The position numbers were made by a program, and so were the translations under genes. Of a stretch of DNA of 19,894 bases, positions 1 through 6,056 are shown in pieces. Every line of letters starts with the position of its first letter. Position 1 is the stretch's first letter. Below the pieces are notes generated by a model. That model worked only from the letters and a program-made list of their open reading frames with translations, searched no databases and had not been told where the DNA came from. The stretch is from B2-G16 sp964528085 (GTDB lineage Bacteria; Bipolaricaulota; Bipolaricaulia; UBA7950; UBA9294), in NCBI GenBank assembly GCA_964528085.1, contig CAZGRE010000023.1, positions 1 to 19,894 on the forward strand. Reading direction: 5' to 3'.

Positions 1-1160
1 GCTTCGTCGAGGAGCCGCTTCTCCCCGTCGAGCGACTTTATGTTGGTTATCTCCTGAGTCACCTCGAGCGTCCCGAGGTACCCGCCGTTTTCGTCCCGCA
101 CCGGGAAGTAGCGGATGTAGACGGTCTTGCCCCCCATGTTGATCCAGAACTCCGCTGAGTCCCGCGTCCCGGCCTTGAACTCGTCCAGGATCCGGTTCAC
201 GATCGCCACGCTCTTCTCCGGGTGACAGTTCTGCACCGCCCGCCCGATGATCGCCGGGCTGCGCACGAAGATGCGGTCCTTTGCTTGGTTGAAATAACGC
301 ACGACATCGTTTTTGTCGATGAACGTGACGTCGACCGGCAGGGAGTCGAGCAGCGCGGAGAGCTCGCGGGGCGAGAGCGCCCCGGCGGCGAACCTGATCT
401 CGCTGCCCACATCGCTGCCGTGGGTCTCCTCGATCGCCGGCGGCTCAGGAACGGTCGGTGCGAACGGTGTGTAGCCGATCGCGTCGAACTCGCTCCTGAT
501 CTTCACCCACTCGGATTCGGTGATCACCTCGAGCGCGCTCGGGAACAGGATCTTCCCCTCCTTCTGGAAGTGAGAGGAGAGAAGCTCGTACAGGCCCTTC
601 GCCTTTACGGACAGGAGCTTCCCCGGGACGCCGTCCTCGATCATGGAGACAACCGCCCTGCGCTCGGAGCGGATCCGGTCGTGTTCCATCCACATGATCG
701 CCGGCGGTTCGGTGATCCCGTGCTTCTCCAGATAGGGGAACAGGACGTTCTCCTCGCGCTGATAATGGGATTCTGTATCCGCGAGCCTCTCCCCGAGAGA
801 GTTAAGCCCGTCCCCGGCATCCCCCGCCTGGGCGATCTTCCAGATCCGCTCCGCCGCATCGAGCATTCCCCGGTGCTCCTCGAGGAGGATGCGGACCGGG
901 TGCCAGTCCGGAACGTCCGGACCGCCTTCGAGCGACTCCCGGAACAGGGCCATGTGCACGTCGCACAGCCGCTCGAGCTCGGCGCGCGGGGTCCCCTCCT
1001 TGACGAGCTCCGCCTCGATCTGGGAGATCTCGAGCGGGGTCACGTTTTCCAATAAGCCTTTGAACTCTTCCTTGAGCGCCTCCGGCGATTCCCCGGCGTG
1101 CAGGCGGGAGAGAATCTTCTGCAGCGCGACTTTCTTTTTTGCAGATATCAGCTCGCTCAT
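1..1160 (-). CDS. DUF438 / hemerythrin / PAS protein (3' end cut by window edge)
   Basis: The frame runs from ATG at 1160 to the left edge without a stop (386 codons visible). Three parts can be read: an N-terminal DUF438 helical region (about residues 5-75), a hemerythrin-like HHE domain (about 85-215) and a PAS domain (about 265-380). The HHE domain shows typical diiron ligands: H87 and H96 in HPVRILLEEH, HYQREE at 132-137, EHD at 159-161, HFQKEGKILFP at 197-207. The end reached at the edge (GEKRLLDE) is close to the usual C-terminus, so little is missing. The start overlaps the stop of the upstream Rrf2 gene by one base (TGATG), implying translational coupling. Family knowledge: hemerythrin domains bind O2 or NO at a diiron site and PAS domains sense ligands or redox state. 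The exact job is inferred to be O2/NO sensing or handling in the cytoplasm; no signal peptide or membrane segment is seen. Confidence 0.88.
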   Translation of the reverse strand, partial: MSELISAKKKVALQKILSRLHAGESPEALKEEFKGLLENVTPLEISQIEAELVKEGTPRAELERLCDVHMALFRESLEGGPDVPDWHPVRILLEEHRGMLDAAERIWKIAQAGDAGDGLNSLGERLADTESHYQREENVLFPYLEKHGITEPPAIMWMEHDRIRSERRAVVSMIEDGVPGKLLSVKAKGLYELLSSHFQKEGKILFPSALEVITESEWVKIRSEFDAIGYTPFAPTVPEPPAIEETHGSDVGSEIRFAAGALSPRELSALLDSLPVDVTFIDKNDVVRYFNQAKDRIFVRSPAIIGRAVQNCHPEKSVAIVNRILDEFKAGTRDSAEFWINMGGKTVYIRYFPVRDENGGYLGTLEVTQEITNIKSLDGEKRLLDE

Positions 1161-1579
1161 CAGCCCTCCTTGGCGGAGCTCAACTTGTCGGCCACGTCCT
1201 TCACCGTCGTCTGGCGGAGGAAGCGGATGATCTCGTCCCGGAGTGGGTCCCACACGTCGTGAAGCGGACAGTTCGGGTCCCCGTCGCAGCGGTCGATCTC
1301 GAACACGCACTCCCGAAAGTAATCCTCCCCCTCGATCACCCGCACAACGTCCGCCAGGGAGACCTCGCTTGGATCACGGGCAAAGCTGATTCCTCCGTTC
1401 TTCCCCCGCGCCGACCTGAGGATCCCGGCACGTACGAGCGGCGGGATCAGCTTGGCGAGGAAGTGCGGCGGAATCCCTCGACTCCCCGCGATGTACCGCA
1501 CAGGGACCGGCCCGGCGCGGGAGGCGAGCTCGACCAGGGCGATCACCGCGTACTTTGTCGTCAGCGAGTAGAGCACCAT
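1160..1579 (-). CDS. Rrf2-family transcriptional regulator, Fe-S binding type
   Basis: A 139-residue protein of normal Rrf2 length with the N-terminal winged helix (KYAVIALVELA, then RYIAGSRGIPPHFLAKLIPPLVRAG, and the wing ARGKNGGISFARDP) and the dimerisation helix. Cysteines C91, C98 and C104 sit in the position where IscR and NsrR ligate an Fe-S cluster, so it is probably a redox, Fe-S or NO sensor rather than a Cys-less CymR type. GGAGG lies only 1 nt before the ATG, so GTG at 1576 (second codon) could be the true start. It is coupled to the DUF438/hemerythrin gene downstream. The NsrR-with-hemerythrin pairing known elsewhere (ytfE) makes NO or O2 response the best guess. Likely autoregulated through the palindrome at 1587-1606. 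Confidence 0.92.
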   Translation of the reverse strand: MVLYSLTTKYAVIALVELASRAGPVPVRYIAGSRGIPPHFLAKLIPPLVRAGILRSARGKNGGISFARDPSEVSLADVVRVIEGEDYFRECVFEIDRCDGDPNCPLHDVWDPLRDEIIRFLRQTTVKDVADKLSSAKEG

Positions 1580-1586
1580 TCCTCCA

Positions 1587-1606
1587 GATAAAACGATCTT
1601 TTTATC
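1587..1606. promoter_or_regulatory. Candidate Rrf2 operator palindrome
   Basis: GATAAAACGATCTTTTTATC is an inverted repeat matching its reverse complement at 18 of 20 positions. It lies just downstream of the -10 box and overlaps the predicted start site, where a bound repressor would block transcription. That the Rrf2 protein encoded next to it is the ligand is inference. Confidence 0.6.
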
Positions 1607-1611
1607 TCTTT

Positions 1612-1639
1612 ATTGTATCGACGTTTCTACCCTTGTCAA
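1612..1639 (-). promoter_or_regulatory. Sigma-70-type promoter of the Rrf2-DUF438 operon
   Basis: On the minus strand TTGACA (1639-1634), a 16-nt spacer and TACAAT (1617-1612) give a near-consensus promoter. Transcription would start near 1605, inside the adjacent palindrome and about 26 nt before the ATG. Confidence 0.75.
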
Positions 1640-1669
1640 AGGGCAGGCCGGTGGAATCCGAAGCTTACC

Positions 1670-1834
1670 TCAAGCTTGTTGTTTCTCGAAGAAGTCCTTC
1701 CCCACCCCGCAATCGGGGCAGACCCAATCGTCGGGCAGGTCCGCGAACGGCGTGCCAGGGGAAATCCCGTTGTCCGGATCTCCCGCCGCCGGGTCGTACA
1801 CGTACCCGCACACGGTGCATACCCACTTATCCAT
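1670..1834 (-). CDS. Rubredoxin
   Basis: A 54-residue one-iron electron carrier with both metal-binding knuckles, CTVCGY at 6-11 and CPDCGV at 39-44, and the core YDPAAGDPDNGISPGTPF. Length is normal for a free-standing rubredoxin. Two ATGs stand in tandem (1837 and 1834). The second has better spacing from the AGGAGG, giving MDKWVC, the usual rubredoxin beginning. It overlaps the flavin reductase stop by 1 nt (4 nt if the first ATG is used), so the two are co-translated. Being last in the peroxide-stress operon, it likely passes electrons from the flavin reductase to rubrerythrin or a similar diiron enzyme. Confidence 0.95.
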   Translation of the reverse strand: MDKWVCTVCGYVYDPAAGDPDNGISPGTPFADLPDDWVCPDCGVGKDFFEKQQA

Positions 1835-2355
1835 CATTTCCTCCTTTCCCGCATCGTCTTCCGGTACTCGTTGTAGGTCAAAGACTCCCCGTCCTCGTGG
1901 ACCCCGGCCCTGTCGACCGTCGCCACGAACAGGGTGTGGGTTCCGAGATCGATGGTCAGCTCCGGAACGACGGTGCACTCCCAGAACGCCTTCGCGTCCG
2001 GGAGGATCGGACAGCCGTTCTCCCCCGCTTCGTACGGAAAATCGGCGAACTTGTCGGTGTCCCGCCCGGACTGGAACCCGAACCGCCGGATCGTCTCTGG
2101 GCGGTTCGGGGCGTCCCGGTCGAGGGCGTTCAGTGCGAACCTCCCCGTCGCGGCGAGCATCTCGTGGGTGAGGGATCGCTTTCCTACCCCGATCGCGATC
2201 CGCGGGGGAGAGTTCGTAACCTGCATAGCTGCGTCGAGGCACTGGCCATTCGCTCTTCCCTCAATGATCGCGGTGAGGACGTACAGCCCGTGCGTCATCT
2301 CGAACAGGGAGCGATTCAGCCCTGCCGGATCGGATGCGATCTCAAACCGGCTCAC
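1834..2355 (-). CDS. Flavin reductase domain protein (NAD(P)H:rubredoxin reductase type)
   Basis: A 173-residue FMN-binding split-barrel protein. It shows the family segments MTHGLYVLTA, NGQCLDAAMQVTNSPPRIAI and KRSLTHEM, and ends with the LTYNEYRK motif seen in this family. The chosen start is GTG at 2355, overlapping the ferritin stop (GTGA). The open frame continues upstream into ferritin, but the sequence there is not flavin-reductase-like. In Moorella-type high-molecular-weight rubredoxin (Hrb) this domain is fused to a C-terminal rubredoxin. Here the rubredoxin is a separate overlapping gene. Likely role (inferred from that family): take electrons from NAD(P)H via FMN and reduce rubredoxin for peroxide or O2 reduction. 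Confidence 0.88.
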   Translation of the reverse strand: MSRFEIASDPAGLNRSLFEMTHGLYVLTAIIEGRANGQCLDAAMQVTNSPPRIAIGVGKRSLTHEMLAATGRFALNALDRDAPNRPETIRRFGFQSGRDTDKFADFPYEAGENGCPILPDAKAFWECTVVPELTIDLGTHTLFVATVDRAGVHEDGESLTYNEYRKTMRERRK

Positions 2356-2549
2356 TCCGCTTCCCCTTCTCCCCCGATCGTCGGGGCGGGCTTCCGCGTC
2401 CCGAGCTCGCGGTCGACCATGATCAGGCCGTGGCCGGAGTCCCCGATCCGCTTCAGGAGATCGACGACCTTCTTGGTCGAGTCCTCCTCCTCCACCTGCT
2501 CGGACACGAACCACTGGAGCATGATCTTCGCCGCGTTGTCGTTCTCCTC
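2352..2549 (-). CDS. Ferritin, C-terminal fragment (5' end lost in assembly gap)
   Basis: The 65 residues before the stop read ENDNAAKIMLQWFVSEQVEE, then KKVVDLLKRIGDSGHGL. This is the characteristic last two helices of bacterial non-haem ferritin (LQWFVxEQVEEE), followed by a Pro/Gly-rich tail. About 100 N-terminal residues are absent because the sequence runs into the N block. The open frame continues into peroxiredoxin sequence on the other side only by chance. Ferritin stores iron as ferric mineral and withdraws Fe(II) from Fenton chemistry, in keeping with the neighbouring PerR, rubrerythrin and peroxiredoxin genes. The stop overlaps the flavin reductase GTG start by 4 nt. Confidence 0.85.
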   Translation of the reverse strand, partial: EENDNAAKIMLQWFVSEQVEEEDSTKKVVDLLKRIGDSGHGLIMVDRELGTRKPAPTIGGEGEAE

Positions 2550-2649
2550 NNNNNNNNNNNNNNNNNNNNNNNNNNNNNNNNNNNNNNNNNNNNNNNNNNN
2601 NNNNNNNNNNNNNNNNNNNNNNNNNNNNNNNNNNNNNNNNNNNNNNNNN
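2550..2649. other. Assembly gap (exactly 100 N)
   Basis: A block of exactly 100 N, the conventional placeholder for a scaffold gap of unknown length. It separates a peroxiredoxin lacking its C-terminus from a ferritin lacking its N-terminus. Judged by family lengths, roughly 45 peroxiredoxin and 100 ferritin residues are missing, so the true gap is probably at least about 450 bp. Confidence 0.97.
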
Positions 2650-3176
2650 GCGACCCCCTCCCGATCCGAGATCTGGAATCCCTTGATCATCCGGAGGAAC
2701 TCGTCCATGTTCCGGCCGAGCTCCTGCGGGTAGTACATGATCGCGCGGATGATCCCGTCGGGGTCGACGATGAACACCGCGCGGACCGTGTTCGTCCCCT
2801 TACCCGGATGGATCAACCCGAGCCTGTGCGCGATCGCCTCGGTCCCGGCGATGATCGGAAACTCGATCTCGACGTTTAAGTTGTCCTTGATCCAATCGAT
2901 CCACTTGATGTGGGAGAAGACCTGATCGACCGAAAGGCCGATCAACTCCGCCCCCAGCTCCTTGAACTTCGCGTAGCGCTTCTGGAACGCCACGAACTCG
3001 GTGGTGCAGACCGGGGTGAAGTCGGCCGGGTGACTGAACAGCAAGAACCACTTCCCAGAGAACGCCTCCGGGAGCTTCATCGCCCCGTGCGTCGTCTGTA
3101 CCTCCATCCGCGGGAACCGGTCCCCGAGCAGGGGCATTCCCGTCGCTTCCTGTACCTGTAAGGAGTTGCCTTCCAT
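2650..3176 (-). CDS. Peroxiredoxin, AhpC/TSA (Prx6-like), C-terminus lost in assembly gap
   Basis: 175 residues are visible from ATG 3176, which has GGAGGT 7 nt upstream. The thioredoxin-fold core is complete: LFSHPADFTPVCTTE with peroxidatic Cys57, the helix EFVAFQKRYAKFKELGAELIGLS, and the sequence VFIVDPDGIIRAIMYYPQELGRN typical of the archaeal/thermophile Prx6 group. Prx6-type proteins are normally 200-230 residues, so the C-terminal arm, which can carry resolving cysteines, falls in the N block. It reduces H2O2 and organic peroxides. It sits 22 nt downstream of rubrerythrin in the same operon. The 987-nt open frame bridging the N block is not a real fusion. Confidence 0.92.
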
Positions 3177-3198
3177 TTCAGCTACCTCCAACCTCTCT

Positions 3199-3771
3199 TC
3201 ACCAGTTCTCCGCCAGAAGCTCGAAATGAGCACGGGGATGGGCGCACGCCGGGCATTCCTCCGGCGCCTCGGGGCCGGTGTGGATGTACCCGCAGTTGCG
3301 GCAGCGCCAGACCACGGGCTTGTCCTTCTTGAAGACAATCCCTCCCTCGACGTTCCTCAGCAGTCCCAGGTAGCGCCTCTCGTGCTGTTTCTCAGCCACG
3401 GCGATCGCCTCGAACACCGCTGCGATCTCCTCGAACCCCTCTTCTCGCGCCTCCCTGGCGAATGTCGGATACATCTCCTCCCACTCGTAGTGCTCGCCTC
3501 CGGCCGCGGCCTTCAGGTTCTCGGCGGTGGTCCCGATCACCCCGGCGGGGAAGGCGGCCTCTATCCGTACCTCACCGCCCTCCAGAAACTTGAACAGCCG
3601 CTTGGCGTGCTCCTTCTCCTGGTTCGCTGTCTCCTCGAAGATCGACTGGATCTGGACGAACCCGTCCTTCTTCGCCTGGCTGGCGAAGTAGGTGTAGCGG
3701 TTGCGCGCCTGCGATTCGCCTGCGAACGCGGTGAGCAGGTTCTTCTCGGTTTTCGTTCCCTTAAGTTCCAT
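3199..3771 (-). CDS. rbr: Rubrerythrin
   Basis: A complete 190-residue rubrerythrin. The N-terminal four-helix diiron domain carries E19 in FAGESQARNRY, E52 and H55 in QEKEHAKRLF, GGEHYEWEEMYP at 91-102 and E127/H130 in AEKQHERRY. The C-terminal rubredoxin-like domain has CRNCGY (157-162) and CPACAHP (173-179). It reduces H2O2 to water in the cytoplasm of anaerobes using electrons from rubredoxin, which is encoded in the same operon. The start is well supported by GGAGG 6 nt upstream. The gene lies 26 nt after mutM with no visible promoter between, so it is probably transcribed from the perR promoter. Confidence 0.97.
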   Translation of the reverse strand: MELKGTKTEKNLLTAFAGESQARNRYTYFASQAKKDGFVQIQSIFEETANQEKEHAKRLFKFLEGGEVRIEAAFPAGVIGTTAENLKAAAGGEHYEWEEMYPTFAREAREEGFEEIAAVFEAIAVAEKQHERRYLGLLRNVEGGIVFKKDKPVVWRCRNCGYIHTGPEAPEECPACAHPRAHFELLAENW

Positions 3772-3797
3772 TCACTCCTCCTTTAAAGTCGTTGGTT

Positions 3798-4580
3798 TTA
3801 TTTCTGACAGCCGGGACAGAAATACGTCGAGCGCCCCCCTTGCTTGATCCGCACGATTTTCTCCCCGCACCGCGGGCAGGCTTCTCCGTCCTTCCCGTAG
3901 ACGGCGAGGAATCCCTGAAACCCGCCCTCTTCGCCGTCTGCGGTCCGGTAGGCGGAGAACGTCGTCCCCATATGTTCTATCGCCTCGTTCAGTACGCTTA
4001 CGACCCCCTCCCGCAGCCGTTTTGCCTCGGCGAGTGAGATCCGATCAGCCGGCCGCCGCGGATCGATACCGGCCCGCCACAGGGCCTCGGACGCATAGAT
4101 GTTCCCCAGCCCGGCGATCCTCTTCTGGTCCATCAGGAACGCCTTGATCGGGGAGCGGGACTTCCCGAGGAGACTGCGCAGCCTCCGGATCGTGAACCCC
4201 TCTGCGAGGGGGTCGACCCCGAGGGTGTGGGGGAACCCGTCCTCCGCGTACTCGACCGTCCCCAGCCGGCGGGGGTTGACGAACCTGAGGACCCCGTCGT
4301 CCAGGTGGAGGACGAGGCGGGAATACTTCCCCTCCCCCTCCGGGCAGATGCGCAGGAGCCTCCCCGACATCCGCAGGTGGAAGATGAGCGAGCCGCTTGG
4401 GGAGAGCCTGAAGACGATGTACTTCCCCCTGCGTTCGATGGCGGAGATCCGCTTTCCGATGATCTTCTTCTCAGGAAGCGATATCCGCGGGTCGATCACC
4501 TGGAGCTTCTCGATCCTCGCCCCGGCGATCGATTCGCGCAGTCCGCGTACGATCGTCTCCACCTCGGGGAGCTCAGGCAT
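3798..4580 (-). CDS. mutM: Formamidopyrimidine-DNA glycosylase (Fpg/MutM)
   Basis: 260 residues with the invariant N-terminus MPELPEVETI (the Pro after Met removal is the catalytic nucleophile, Glu3 the partner), the conserved Lys53 (ERRGKYI), HLRMSGRL, the H2TH segment with DQKRIAGLGNIYASEALW, and the C-terminal zinc finger CPRC...GRSTYFCPGCQ (C235, C238, C255, C258, with Arg250 in the finger). It excises oxidised purines such as 8-oxoguanine and cleaves the abasic site. It overlaps the end of perR by 8 nt and is followed by rubrerythrin, so a repair enzyme for oxidative lesions sits inside the peroxide regulon. Start supported by GGAGGAG upstream. Confidence 0.97.
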   Translation of the reverse strand: MPELPEVETIVRGLRESIAGARIEKLQVIDPRISLPEKKIIGKRISAIERRGKYIVFRLSPSGSLIFHLRMSGRLLRICPEGEGKYSRLVLHLDDGVLRFVNPRRLGTVEYAEDGFPHTLGVDPLAEGFTIRRLRSLLGKSRSPIKAFLMDQKRIAGLGNIYASEALWRAGIDPRRPADRISLAEAKRLREGVVSVLNEAIEHMGTTFSAYRTADGEEGGFQGFLAVYGKDGEACPRCGEKIVRIKQGGRSTYFCPGCQK

Positions 4581-5007
4581 CGCTCTCCTCCTCGGTCTGG
4601 GAAGTTCTGCACGCCGCGCATACCCCGTATGCGTAGGTCTGTACTTCCTCGACCTTGTGGCCGTTCACTTCCTCGGGGAACGATCGAGCCGGTAGTTCGA
4701 TGTCGTACACCTTGTGACAGATCCGGCAATAGAAATGGGTATGCGTCTCGTCCAGTCCGTCGTAGCGTGATGCCGTCGGGTCGATCGTCAGGCGGAGGAT
4801 CGCCCGGGATTTCGTCAGGGCGTCGAGGGTGTTGTAGACGGTCGCCCGTGATATCGTCGGGAGGCGCTTCCGGATTGCGGCATAGACCTCCTCCGCTGTC
4901 GGATGGGTATCGGCGCTGTCCAGGTATTCCAACACGGCGAGCCGTTGAACCGTCGGTATCAATCCTAGCTTACGCAGCCTTGCTGATCGCTCCTCGCCTC
5001 TGTTCAT
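4573..5007 (-). CDS. perR: Peroxide-responsive Fur-family repressor (PerR)
   Basis: A 144-residue Fur-family protein with a winged helix (HPTAEEVYAAIRKRLPTISRATVYNTLDAL) and a C-terminal dimerisation/metal domain. All residues corresponding to the B. subtilis PerR regulatory Fe/Mn site are present: H35, D83, H89, H91 and D102. The Asp at the last position is the PerR signature, where Fur has Glu. The structural zinc site is C94, C97, C130 and C133. Family knowledge: H2O2 oxidises the site's histidines and releases DNA. It heads an operon with mutM, rubrerythrin, peroxiredoxin, ferritin, flavin reductase and rubredoxin, so autoregulation and control of the whole set are very likely. No Shine-Dalgarno is visible before the ATG. 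Confidence 0.93.
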   Translation of the reverse strand: MNRGEERSARLRKLGLIPTVQRLAVLEYLDSADTHPTAEEVYAAIRKRLPTISRATVYNTLDALTKSRAILRLTIDPTASRYDGLDETHTHFYCRICHKVYDIELPARSFPEEVNGHKVEEVQTYAYGVCAACRTSQTEEESDA

Positions 5008-5013
5008 GGACTA

Positions 5014-5042
5014 AGTATACTTTCAGATCAAATCTAAATCAA
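5014..5042 (-). promoter_or_regulatory. perR operon promoter, likely giving a leaderless mRNA
   Basis: On the minus strand TTGATT (5042-5037), a 17-nt spacer and TATACT (5019-5014) are followed by only 6 nt before the perR ATG. Transcription should therefore start at or next to the A of the ATG, and there is no ribosome-binding site. The -10 box lies within the perfect 10-bp palindrome AAGTATACTT (5013-5022), a possible repressor contact. Confidence 0.65.
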
Positions 5043-5075
5043 GACTCATCATAAAGTTTGCGCAGGACCGAAAAC

Positions 5076-5102
5076 TCTATATAGTCTATAGACGTATACA
5101 AT
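5076..5102. promoter_or_regulatory. Cluster of short palindromes upstream of the phosphate permease
   Basis: Three perfect palindromes follow one another: CTATATAG (5076-5083), GTCTATAGAC (5083-5092) and GTATAC (5094-5099). They overlap the likely -10 of the plus-strand gene (TATACA or TACAAT). No good -35 box is visible, which suggests control by a DNA-binding protein. The regulator is unknown. Confidence 0.4.
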
Positions 5103-5123
5103 TACTGAGGGAAGGACGATCTC

Positions 5124-6056
5124 ATGTGGACGCTGATCGCTGGGCTGTTCATGGGTTGGTCGCTCGGCGCGAACGATGCGGCGAACCTGTTCGGTCCGAT
5201 GGTGGCGAGCGCGGCGCTAAGGTTCTGGACGGCGGCGAGTATCGCGGCGGTGTTCGTTCTCGTCGGGGCGCTGACCGTCGGTAGCCGCGGATTCGCCGCC
5301 TACGAGGCGATTGGGGTCCAGACCTTGCTGTCGAGCTTCCTCGCCATGGTCGCCGCCGGTCTCACCGTCACGCTGATGACGTTCTTCGGCCTCCCCGTCT
5401 CGAGCACCCAGGCGGTCGTCGGGGCGATCGTCGGCGCCGCCCTGATCGCGGGTGGCGTCTCGTTCCAGCCGCTCGTGAAGATCCTCCTCTCATGGATCCT
5501 CACCCCGCTCGGGGGGATGATCGCCGCGTTCATACCGTACAAGCTCCTCACCATGTTCCCGAGCGCGCTCCCGTCGCGGCTTGTGACGCGAAACTCGGTG
5601 ATCCGGGTCGGGCTGATAGTGGTCACCTGCTACAGCGCGTATTCCCTCGGGGCGAACAACGTCGCCAACGTGACCGGCGTCTACGTCGGCGCCGGGGTCG
5701 TCTCCCCTTTTATGGCGGCCCTGATCGGGGCGCTCGCGATCGGCGGGGGGATCCTCACGTTCAGCCGGCGGGTGATCCGGACGGTCGGGAACAGGATCGT
5801 CTCCCTCGATCACCTGACGGCGCTGATCGTCGTTTTGGCGGAGGCGATAACCCTGAACGTCTACGCCCTGATCGGGGTCCCTGTCTCCGCTTCCCAGGCG
5901 GTCGTCGGGGCTGTCCTCGGGATCGGATTGGTCAAGGGTGTGAAGACGATCGACGGTCGCGTCCTCGCCCACGTCCTGTTCGGTTGGGTGGGGACCCCAA
6001 CGATCGCCGGCCTGTTGTCGGCCGGGCTCGGGATGTTCGCCCGGCTGTTCGATTAA
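5124..6056 (+). CDS. Inorganic phosphate transporter, PiT family
   Basis: A 310-residue integral membrane protein with roughly nine to ten hydrophobic segments. It has the internal duplication and both PiT signatures: GANDAANLFGPMVASAAL near residue 16 and SLGANNVANVTGVYVGAG near residue 174. The paired GLPVSSTQAVVGAIVG and GVPVSASQAVVGAVLG motifs complete each repeat. PiT permeases import metal-phosphate with H+ or Na+ across the cytoplasmic membrane. The length is like the short archaeal/bacterial PiT members without a large cytoplasmic loop. AGGGAAGG lies upstream of the ATG. It is divergent from perR and overlaps the convergent glyS by 4 bp. No PhoU-like partner gene is next to it; sulfate or another anion cannot be strictly excluded. 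Confidence 0.93.
   Translation: MWTLIAGLFMGWSLGANDAANLFGPMVASAALRFWTAASIAAVFVLVGALTVGSRGFAAYEAIGVQTLLSSFLAMVAAGLTVTLMTFFGLPVSSTQAVVGAIVGAALIAGGVSFQPLVKILLSWILTPLGGMIAAFIPYKLLTMFPSALPSRLVTRNSVIRVGLIVVTCYSAYSLGANNVANVTGVYVGAGVVSPFMAALIGALAIGGGILTFSRRVIRTVGNRIVSLDHLTALIVVLAEAITLNVYALIGVPVSASQAVVGAVLGIGLVKGVKTIDGRVLAHVLFGWVGTPTIAGLLSAGLGMFARLFD

Noticed and set aside
222..1055. Long plus-strand open frame opposite the DUF438 gene, and a similar one at 1555-2733
   Set aside because: Arg/Pro/Asp-rich translations with no family features, lying opposite genes with clear motifs. They are GC-driven antisense shadows, and the second one also runs through the N block.
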